A stretch of 44,256 nucleotides of DNA from an uncultured Paenibacillus sp. GTDB taxonomy: Bacteria > Bacillota > Bacilli > Paenibacillales > Paenibacillaceae. Where the stretch lies: positions 1 through 44,256 of the forward strand of contig CALAWP010000063.1 of NCBI GenBank assembly GCA_937895345.1, written 5' to 3'. The position numbers and the translations under genes are program-made. The notes below the pieces were generated by a model. It worked only from the letters and a program-made list of their open reading frames with translations. It had not been told where the DNA came from and did no database searches. Positions 15,768 through 23,400 of the stretch are shown piece after piece (the stretch's first letter is position 1; the number at the start of each line of letters is the position of its first letter).

Positions 15768-15931
15768 CGCAATCGCTCCTTTGTCATGTGCTTGCGCCAT
15801 TGCACCCATTTTTTGTTAAACGTCCGCCATTTATGCATCCTGCCATTCATCTTTTATAAAAAACGCCAGTCCTCTCAGCTTCACCGTCGAATCCGCTTGT
15901 CCGGAAACGGCCCTGGACTTGCGCGAACGAC

Positions 15932-15961
15932 AAATAAGCCGGCTTGCCGGCCGGCTTATTT
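15932..15961 (-). terminator. Hairpin terminator after the AraC-family gene
   Basis: AAATAAGCCGGC (15932-15943) pairs with GCCGGCTTATTT (15950-15961) around a 6-base loop. The A/T-rich outer stem gives a U-rich end on either strand. It lies 24 bases after the stop of the AraC-family gene and also faces the SRAP-like gene's upstream region. Confidence 0.65.
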
Positions 15962-15985
15962 CTCAATGTATGATCTGTTGTCGCG

Positions 15986-16837
15986 TTACATCGTAAAGCG
16001 CTTACGGAATTTCAACGGCGGCATCCCCGTATGGGCCGCAAACAGCCTCGAAAAATGCGGCGTCTGCCGGAACCCCGTTTCCTCCGCCACCCGCGCGATG
16101 TTCCAGTCCGTTTTCAGCAATAGCAGCTTGGCTTGATCGAGCCGGTAGAACAGCAAATATTGCTGCGGCGTACACCCGAACACCTCCGTCATGCAGCGGG
16201 TAATGTAATTGATATGCAAATCGAGCACCTCGCTCAGCATCGTATTGCTGATCGGACTCCGGTAATTCAGCTTCAAATACGCCGCCGCCCGCTCCGCCAC
16301 CGACACCGAGGCTCTGGCCGCATCCGAGCGCCAGCCGTCGTCGAGCATCTGCAGCAAATGAAGAAACCGCTGCTGCCGGTCCCAGAACGCCCCGTGCGAG
16401 GAGCCTTTCGCCGCCTCATGCAGCTGCGAGAAGACGAGCTTCGCTTCGTCGGGATACGTCAGCTTCATTTTTTTGGGAAGCCGGATCGCATACGTATAAT
16501 AGTCCCCTCTGATCGTGCACTGTCCGTGTTCCTCGGTTTCCTCCCAAGCTCCCACCGACTGGAAATGAACCCAATCGAACACCGTCGTTTCGGTGCAGGG
16601 CTGATAGGAATAATGCCAACGGTCCGGCCGCAGAATGAGCACGTCGCCCGGCTCAAGCTTCCATTTCCGGTTTTCCTCCGCTACGTACAAGGTCCCTTCG
16701 TTCACAAACAGCATATCAAACACGCCGAGATTGGTCCGGTTCGGATGCTCCTCCCCCGGCTTGTAGCTCAGTCGGTCCGACTCCACAAAAAAAGGAAGCG
16801 GCGGCGATCGAAAGGTAAGCAATAATTCGTCTGACAA
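15986..16837 (-). CDS. AraC-family transcriptional regulator with cupin-like sensor domain
   Basis: 283 residues. Residues about 10-140 look like the AraC-type cupin ligand-binding domain (EEHPNRTNLGVFDMLFVNEG, EPGDVLILRPDRWHYS). The last 100 residues are the double helix-turn-helix, with YLKLNYRSPISNTMLSEVLDLHINYITR and VAEETGFRQTPHFSRLFAAHTGMPP. The start codon is TTG at 16837 with GAGGAGA eight bases upstream, and no nearer ATG is supported. Such regulators usually control sugar use. No sugar operon adjoins it, so the target is unknown. It stands alone, with a terminator behind it. Confidence 0.88.
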   Translation of the reverse strand: MSDELLLTFRSPPLPFFVESDRLSYKPGEEHPNRTNLGVFDMLFVNEGTLYVAEENRKWKLEPGDVLILRPDRWHYSYQPCTETTVFDWVHFQSVGAWEETEEHGQCTIRGDYYTYAIRLPKKMKLTYPDEAKLVFSQLHEAAKGSSHGAFWDRQQRFLHLLQMLDDGWRSDAARASVSVAERAAAYLKLNYRSPISNTMLSEVLDLHINYITRCMTEVFGCTPQQYLLFYRLDQAKLLLLKTDWNIARVAEETGFRQTPHFSRLFAAHTGMPPLKFRKRFTM

Positions 16838-16996
16838 AGCTGATCTCTCCTCAAGCGCAATGCTTTATTCCTGAACCTTGCAAGCCGCTCAGCCTTCGAA
16901 ATGACCAAATGCGAACGGTTGCCCGGCAGATGGCGCGGCCTTAACGCGCAAAGCGTCAATGCCATGTTACTTGATTTCCAATTCTTTTGTCCATAC

Positions 16997-17027
16997 AAAA
17001 AAATCCCCGATGAAAGCCATCAAGGAT
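16997..17027 (-). terminator. Intrinsic terminator of the DUF6273-like gene
   Basis: On the minus strand an imperfect ATCCTTGATG/CATCGGGGAT stem is followed by seven T residues. It lies 23 bases after the stop codon at 17050. Confidence 0.75.
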
Positions 17028-17049
17028 TCCCTGCCCGCGCCCGTGTTGC

Positions 17050-17733
17050 TTATAGAGATGAAAGATCTATTTTTATAGCGGGGCGTACGCCGTAGCAGGC
17101 CAAGTCGACGCGTCCATAGCTGCGAATGCTGCTGCGCGGACCGATAAAATACGCTCGCGGCGAACGGTCGGGTTGAGTTCTCAGCCACCACCACGAACAG
17201 CCCATCGGCTCACCGTTCTCGATGACATAATCGTCCTGGACCTGTTTGTCATACACATACAGCTTGCAGCCATCGTTCGTTTTCCGTTTCGAATAATCCG
17301 TTCCGATCGCTCGACGTCTGACCCGGCAAGGAGCTTGCGCCAGTTTGTCGGTCAATTGTTTCGCTTCCGGAACGCTCAGCACAAAAACGTTGTCCTCCGT
17401 ATCCGGGCTGCCCTCTCCGTTGTCGGCGCAAAGCGAGGTTCGAATGATTCTTTTCTCGGCATCGTCAAAAGCGGCGTTATAAAACTCGTCGTTCAGCCAC
17501 TTTCGCAAATCGGAGCCGTGCCATGAAATATCGGCCTGTTCGCCGTGATATCGCCTGCAATCCACAATGTATTCGCTCAATACAAACAGTTCTGTGCCCG
17601 AATTTCGCAACACACGCCACTTGATCGGCGTTTGGTCCGCTCCATCCGCCCTATGCGGATATGTCCCCAGCACAACGTTATCGCCGGGCTTTGCGCTCCG
17701 ATGCGGCGAGGGTGCATCTCCGGCCTTTGCCAC
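17050..17733 (-). CDS. DUF6273-like protein of unknown function
   Basis: 227 residues from GTG 17733, chosen because AAAGGAGG lies eight bases upstream. The open frame extends to TTG 17796 but without such a site. It has the pattern WRVLRNSGTELFVLSEYIVDCRRYH, SDLRKWLNDEFYNAAF, FVLSVPEAKQL, then SWWWLRTQPDRSPRAYFIGPRS and GVRPAIKIDLSSL. This order (IxWRVL, LRxWLN, FLLS, WWLR, GVRPA) is characteristic of the DUF6273 family, often found in surface or secreted proteins. No signal peptide is visible here, so it is probably cytosolic. It is flanked by its own terminator. The function is not known. Confidence 0.75.
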   Translation of the reverse strand: MAKAGDAPSPHRSAKPGDNVVLGTYPHRADGADQTPIKWRVLRNSGTELFVLSEYIVDCRRYHGEQADISWHGSDLRKWLNDEFYNAAFDDAEKRIIRTSLCADNGEGSPDTEDNVFVLSVPEAKQLTDKLAQAPCRVRRRAIGTDYSKRKTNDGCKLYVYDKQVQDDYVIENGEPMGCSWWWLRTQPDRSPRAYFIGPRSSIRSYGRVDLACYGVRPAIKIDLSSL

Positions 17734-18046
17734 AGCTTTCTCCTCCTTTCGTTTTCGTCTCCATTGTACAACATTTATGCAAGCTCCAAAGCTCAAGCCG
17801 TGTCACCTTTGGTCTTTATGGATATTTGCCGCAAAAGGTTTGGAACCCGTACTTTAACGTTTTTCTTCAAGCTGGGGGGCCGGTGGCGCACACTCTGGAG
17901 AAAACAAGGATACCCTTGATGATGCAATAAAGGAGCCTTCCGACAAAATAGCAAAAAAAGACTGCCGATAGCCGGCAGCCTTGGTCGAGCATGCATTATT
18001 GAATTGGCCTGTGTGCGTTCCGGTCGTCAGGGCTTGCGGCCCGCCG
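17734..18046. other. Intergenic region upstream of the DUF6273-like gene
   Basis: Noncoding. It contains the terminator at 17953-17980 for the downstream propeller gene and, presumably, the promoter of the DUF6273-like gene. No clear -10/-35 pair or repeat was recognised. Confidence 0.4.
17953..17980 (-). terminator. Intrinsic terminator of the propeller-like gene
   Basis: On the minus strand GGCTGCCG pairs with CGGCAGTC around a short loop and is followed by seven T residues (17953-17959). It lies about 70 bases after the stop at 18047. Confidence 0.75.
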
Positions 18047-18847
18047 TTACATGTCCATCGTCTGAATGCCCTGAAACAACGTCGCCATATAACATTTGTT
18101 GTCCCGAATATCTATATCCGTGACGGGAAAGCCGAGCTTCACCGACAAAAGCATCAGGCGGTCCGCCGCGTAAGCGAGCTTGAAAAGCCCTCTTTCCGTG
18201 CATGCGTACACGTCGCCACCTTTGGCTGCAACGGAAAAGACGAAGATGCCGCCGAAGCCGATCCGGTCAAAACGCCCTTTGCGGTCTCCCGCCAGCAGCT
18301 CGCCCCGGTCGCTCGTTCCGACGATATGTCCCCGGAAGACGGCCAGACTCGTTATGCAGCGGTTCAAGTCGAAGTGAGCCCATTCATCCATAAAACGGTC
18401 GTACAACGAGATGCCCCTGTCGTGCCCGACGACCAAATAATGCGGCAGGTTCATAAAATCGTACACCCGCCGCCCCGGGCAATCCATAAACGTCCAGCCG
18501 GATCCCGTTTTCATCCATAAGCCGTTTTCCGCGGCCGCCCAACCCTCCTTGCCGATGATCCGGTACTGGTAGCTCGGCATCGACAAGCCGTCATGCCGCC
18601 AGACGCTTCCGTCCCACCGGTACAGTCCGAGATTCGTGCAGGCGTACAGCTCTTCTCTTTGCATCTGCAGCCTGTGGATGTTCGCATCGTCCGGCAGGCC
18701 GTCGCCCAGCTTGCCCCAGCGCGCATGCTCGTCCATTTCGTATACGCCGTAGCCGCTCGAAGCGGCAAACACGGCATCGTTGCCGATAATAACGGAGGAA
18801 AAAGGAAACAGAAGCCAATTCCACGGATGCTCGGTTTTCGTTTGCAT
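18047..18847 (-). CDS. Beta-propeller-like protein, 266 residues
   Basis: The sequence consists of repeated strands of the type VFAASSGYGVYEMDEHARWGKL, LYACTNLGLYRWDGSVWRHD, WAAAENGLWMKTGSGWTF, VVGHDRGISLYDRF, VGTSDRGELLAG and VYACTERGLFKL. Each has a short Gly-containing turn and an aromatic position every 40-45 residues, which resembles a six-bladed propeller or WD-like fold. No signal peptide is seen, so it is probably cytosolic. Upstream lie an 11-bp repeat array and a Fur-box-like site, so iron control is possible. A terminator follows. Family and partner are unknown, and the fold call is an inference from the repeat pattern. Confidence 0.7.
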   Translation of the reverse strand: MQTKTEHPWNWLLFPFSSVIIGNDAVFAASSGYGVYEMDEHARWGKLGDGLPDDANIHRLQMQREELYACTNLGLYRWDGSVWRHDGLSMPSYQYRIIGKEGWAAAENGLWMKTGSGWTFMDCPGRRVYDFMNLPHYLVVGHDRGISLYDRFMDEWAHFDLNRCITSLAVFRGHIVGTSDRGELLAGDRKGRFDRIGFGGIFVFSVAAKGGDVYACTERGLFKLAYAADRLMLLSVKLGFPVTDIDIRDNKCYMATLFQGIQTMDM

Positions 18848-18976
18848 AAGCGTATCAGCCTTTCGATTCTCATATTTCCGGAACTTCCGCCTTCCGGGTG
18901 CCGGTATCGGCGTTCCGGTCCGAATTCTATTTTCAGACCCTCGCTTTTAATAGGCCATTCTACATTGAAGCGCAGC

Positions 18977-19031
18977 GGTAATTGTTCGGTAATTGTTCGG
19001 TAATTGTTCGGTAATTGTTCGGTAATTGTTC
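18977..19031 (-). repeat. 11-bp tandem repeat, five perfect copies
   Basis: GGTAATTGTTC on the plus strand (GAACAATTACC in the gene sense) repeats five times without change. The 11-bp period is close to one helical turn, so every unit presents the same face. It lies 130 bases upstream of the propeller gene and directly downstream of the Fur-like box. Confidence 0.9.
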
Positions 19032-19042
19032 CGTTCAATGAT

Positions 19043-19087
19043 TGATAATCATTTTCAACAACCATGGGTAAATGATAACCGTTCTCA
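19043..19087. promoter_or_regulatory. Fur-box-like sites
   Basis: TGATAATCATTTTCA (19043-19057) matches the 7-1-7 Fur consensus TGATAATNATTATCA at all but one defined position. A weaker copy, TGATAACCGTTCTCA, is at 19073-19087. They sit between the propeller gene (minus) and the RCC1-like gene (plus) and could serve either. Binding is inferred. Confidence 0.5.
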
Positions 19088-19318
19088 CTATAGATGTCAA
19101 GAAGCGGTTCTGCGGATACTTTCAAGATTGCCAGATGGTGTCAGCGCATTCACGGTAACGTGTTGAAAACTGTGGTCCCTCCAGACTGCCAAACAACTCC
19201 ACGCAACATCGCATCCGCATGTTGAAATCCCGTGTCCGAATCACTATAGTCAGGGAAAGGAAAGGTGCAGCGCCTAATAATTTTAAGCAGGGTCATAGTG
19301 ATTTTTAGGAGGTCATGC

Positions 19319-19750
19319 ATGCATTTAATTGAAGCGGCGTTAAAGGTGAAGCGTTGGCCTAAAGCTGCTATAGCGGCGGGTACTCGTCATACCGTTGGTC
19401 TCAAATCGGACGGCACTGCGACGGCTGCAGGGGTTAATAAAAGTGGACAATGTGAGGTAAGCAACTGGCGCGATATGGTGGCGGTGGCGGCGGGCAACGT
19501 TCATATGGCGGCGAATACGGGAAATGCTCATACAATCGGTCTTACCGCTGACGGCAGGGTGGCTGCTGCCGGTTGGAATAAGCATAACCAATGCGAGGTT
19601 ACCGACTGGCGCAATATAGCAGCTATTGCGGCGGTTTGGCGTCGCACCTTCGGCCTGAAATCGGACGGTACGGTGGCGGCTGCGGGCCGAAATCATGAAG
19701 GCCAATGCGAGGTAAGCGGCTGGCGCGGCATCCAGCTGCCCGTCACATAA
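19319..19750 (+). CDS. Short RCC1-repeat-like protein
   Basis: 143 residues from ATG 19319, which has AGGAGG six bases upstream. The frame opens earlier but without a ribosome site. Three RCC1-type repeats are clear: IAAGTRHTVGLKSDGTATAAG.NKSGQCEVSNWRD, then AHTIGLTADGRVAAAGWNKHNQCEVTDWRN, then RTFGLKSDGTVAAAGRNHEGQCEVSGWRG. The first two are separated by about 20 extra residues. A full RCC1 propeller needs about seven such repeats, so this is either a fragment or subunit, or it must oligomerise. There is no signal peptide. It stops cleanly after the third repeat. Function unknown. Confidence 0.7.
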   Translation: MHLIEAALKVKRWPKAAIAAGTRHTVGLKSDGTATAAGVNKSGQCEVSNWRDMVAVAAGNVHMAANTGNAHTIGLTADGRVAAAGWNKHNQCEVTDWRNIAAIAAVWRRTFGLKSDGTVAAAGRNHEGQCEVSGWRGIQLPVT

Positions 19751-19887
19751 TGGCGTCCCATGCTTGCGATTCGCCCATCCCGTTCTGTTGGACAACACTA
19801 TTTCAACAAGTTGCCTCGCATGACCATTTTCAAGGAGAGACATTTCGACTCATTCGCGTTACCTGTTCAACGTTTTTGAAAATTATG

Positions 19888-20145
19888 GACGATATTTCGT
19901 TCATCGTCTCGAATTTGGCATTCAACTGCGTTGATGCAGACGATTTTTCGTTCAAAGAAATGGATATTCTTGTTCTGTAACACCTATTTAGACGATTTAT
20001 CGTTCAAAGTCATAGATATTCTCGTTCTGTAACGCCGATTCAGACGATTTATCGTTCAAAGCCATGGATAGGCCGGTCTGCAACGTTGATACAGATGATT
20101 TATCGTTCAGTGCCGTGGGGCTGGCCATTCTACAGCTTTGACTTA
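19888..20145. repeat. 52-bp tandem repeat array, five copies
   Basis: Copies at 19888-19938, 19939-19990, 19991-20042, 20043-20093 and 20094-20145, with a degenerate sixth start at 20146. The best conserved part is GACGATTTATCGTTCAAAG, an imperfect palindrome (GACGAT/TCGTTC). Copies 2 and 3 are closest and the outer copies are diverged. The array lies between two convergent genes and has no gene of its own. There are no spacers of differing sequence, so it is not a CRISPR array. Confidence 0.9.
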
Positions 20146-20401
20146 GTCATTTACCGCCAAACCCAAGGGAGTGGCCCGTAGAGACCATATCAGTGCAGGA
20201 GTAGTGTGGGTTGCCGTCAAAATAAAGGAAGCCATGAAATAGACCCCCGTCTAGAATGCAGTGTCGAAACCCATTCGAGAAAAGAGGATCTATTCATGGC
20301 TCTTTAAGTGGTTACCCTAAATATAGAGTTGTGCATCCATCCGACCATGGTCAGCTGCCGACGCACACGGCCGCCGCTCCGCGCGCAAGCTGGTGCCGCG
20401 C
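20146..20401. repeat. Imperfect inverted repeat downstream of the amylopullulanase gene
   Basis: AGCCATGAAATAG (20230-20242) pairs with CTATTCATGGCT (20290-20301) with one bulged base. Inside the loop TCGAA/TTCGA gives a nested hairpin. It may be a small mobile-element remnant or an RNA structure. No gene is seen in this 256-base stretch. Confidence 0.5.
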
Positions 20402-23400
20402 TTACTCCAGCGGCAGCTTGCCGAGTACGGTCAGCAGCCGCCGAAGCATAGCCGCCGCTTCGGCGCGGGAAGCTTCCCCGGACGGCAGCAAGCGGCCGGA
20501 CGGGTCGCCTTGCACGATGCCGGCGCCAGCGGCGAAGCTCAGGCCGGCCCGCGCCCAAGGCGACGCATCGTCCGCATCCTTGAAGCGCTGCAAGGCCGCT
20601 TCGTCCGCTTCCGCCAATCCTCCTGCCCGCACCGCAGCGCGGGCGATCATCACCGCCATCTCCTCGCGGGTGACGAGGCCTTGCGGATCGAATCGGTCCG
20701 CTTCTCTACCGCGAATCAGCCCCGCTTCGTATGCGGCGGCAACTTCCGGCGAATACCAAGCGTCCGCCGCCACATCGCGGAACGGCAGCGTCGCGCTTGC
20801 CTCGTCCGCCGCCTGGAGTCCGAGCGTGCGGCTGAGCATCGCCGCAAACTCCGCCCGCGTCACTTTGCCGTTCGGTCGGAACTCGTCTGACGAAACGCCT
20901 TGCACCATATGACGCGCCGCCAACGCTTGAATGTCTCTCGCAGCCCAATGGCCGTTCGGCACATCCGAGAACGTTTTGCGGTATTCAAGCGCCGCGTACA
21001 AACTGAAATGTTCGACATCCGCCGCAATCCAGCCGTTTTGCACGACGCCGCCGACATATTCCGCCTCTCCCACATCTAGCAAATGGTATATCCCCAGCAG
21101 CACCGCATCCGCATCAACCGGGACGGGCAGCGCGATGGTCACCGGCTCGGCGAACCTTTCAACCTCTTTCTTTTCCCCGCTTGCCGTCAACAGATACAAC
21201 CGGAACTCATAGACGTCCCCCGACGCCGGCAACCGCAGCCCCGCGCCGATCCGCGCTATGGCTTGCTCCAGAACGGACGCCGTCAGCTCGGGCGCTGCAG
21301 GAGCGGCTTCCAGCACGATGCGTTCGCTTCCGTTTTGTCCCCCTGCCGATGCAAGCTGCCGCAGCTGCTCCAACACGGCGGAAGGAAGTGTGACCGACCA
21401 AGCGGACGAGCTCAGCTCGATCGCACGGCCGCCCGTATAATCGGCTGCGTCGACCGGCAGACGCATCTCCGTCCTTCCGTCTACCGCCGCCGGCACTTCG
21501 ATTCTCGGCTGGCCGTACGCGGCCGATTGCGCCAGCTGTCCGGCCGTTATGTCCGTCCAGCCGACGGGAGCTCCGACGACGGCACCTCCTCCAGGCTGGA
21601 CCGGCCCGATTCCTCCGGCCAGCGTCAGCACGAACGTGCCGCCGTCGTTCCGCGAAGGAAGATTTACCGTCACTTGACCGCTTGCGTCCGTTTTATAGCT
21701 CAAGCCGCTGTATTCGTCCTTCACCGTTCGTCCGGCGCCGAACGGCGTTTGGAACGTCACCGTTTGGGCATCCGTCGTCGTATTGAGTCCGACAAGCACA
21801 TGCCGGCCTTGATAATGACGGTCGAATACGAGATAACCCGCTTCGTCGCCTCCCGCCACCTTCGACCTGCCGCCCTTCGCGAACACCTTCGAGTAGTCGC
21901 CGCGAATGTGGAGAAGCTTGCGGTAATGGGCATGCAGCGCCCGTTCCTCCGCCGCGCCTTCGTCCGTCAGCTTGTGCCACGGCATGTCGTCGCGGTTTTC
22001 GCTGAATTGTCCCTGCGAGAAATCGCCGCCGTTGGCGCCGGATTGCCCCAGTTCTTCGCCGTAATAAATAACCGGCTGGCCTTTGGCGGTCAGCTGCAGC
22101 GCGACGGCCGTCTTCATCATGCCGAAATCTCCGCCGACATGGTGGGACAAGAAGCCGTCTTCGTCATGGCTGCTCAAAAACTGCCCCATTGTCGCCGTAT
22201 TGTCCATCTTCGCGTTGCGGCGCTCAAGATAGCTTTCAACCTCGTCAATGCCGCCTTTGACGAATTGTTCCGCGATATTGTTGAAGTCGAAGTCCAGCAG
22301 CGAATCCATTTGGCCGCTGCGCAGCGCCCCGCCTTGAGCGTCGATGCCGGCGCCGTAATATTCGCCGATCAGCTTGAAATTCGAATCGATTTGCGCCAGC
22401 GCGTTTTTGAACGCCTTCCAGGTCGTCTCTTCGACATGCTTCACCGTATCGACGCGGAAATAATCGATCGTATCGCCCCGATCGGTGCGCGCCCGCTCCA
22501 GCCAGGACGTTTGCCAATCGATAATCCGGGCGCGAACCTCGGGGTCTTCCGTCCGGAAATCCGGCAATCCGGCCAGCTCGCTCGTAATATCGTCGGTGCC
22601 CGGATTCGTGCGCAGCATGCCCGCAAACCGGTCCTTCGCCTCTTGGCTGACCTCCGGATTCGTGTCGCCAGGCTTTAAGCCGTAGCCGGTATGGTTCAGC
22701 ACGACGTCGACCATAATTTTGATGCCCCGGTCGTGCGCTTCGTCGATCAGCCGCTTGAACGTCTCGAGATCGCCCAGATGCTCGTCGAGCGTCTCGAAAT
22801 TTTGCGCCCAGTAGCCGTGATAACCGTATTGGGTTCCGCCAAACGACTCGCCCTGGTTAAAATCGATATTGTCCACAATCGGGGTAATCCAGATCGTATT
22901 GATGCCAAGATCCTCCAAATAATCGAGCTTCTCGATCAATCCTTGGAAATCGCCGCCGTGGTAAGCCTCGGGATGCGACTTATCGACCCGGAAGTTGTTC
23001 GTCGGGTCTCCGTCATGGAATCGGTCCGTCAGCAAAAAGTAAATCCGCGCTTCGTCCCAATCGAAGTCGGGACCGGAGCTCGGGGCAACCGCTTTGACGG
23101 TGACGGAGGCCGTACCGGCATGCCGGTTGCCGTACTGATCGACCACGGTGACCGGAATCGTCTTGACGCCCGGCGCGACCGAATCCTTGACGGCAATCGA
23201 CGCCGCCCGCAGCTCCGCATCTACCGGAAAACGGGCCGGGCCGCCCAGCGAACTGAGATCGGCATAAATTTGTTCGATTTCGGCTCCCGCCTCCGCTTCG
23301 ATCCTAACGGTCAATACCGCATTCTCCCTGGATGTCACCGACGCCGGAGAAACGGTTCCAGCTACGGCTACCCCCGGCTTGCGGTATTCGACGACCGACT

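Noticed and set aside
19888..20145. CRISPR array
   Set aside because: The units are contiguous and diverging with no unique spacers, and no cas genes are nearby.
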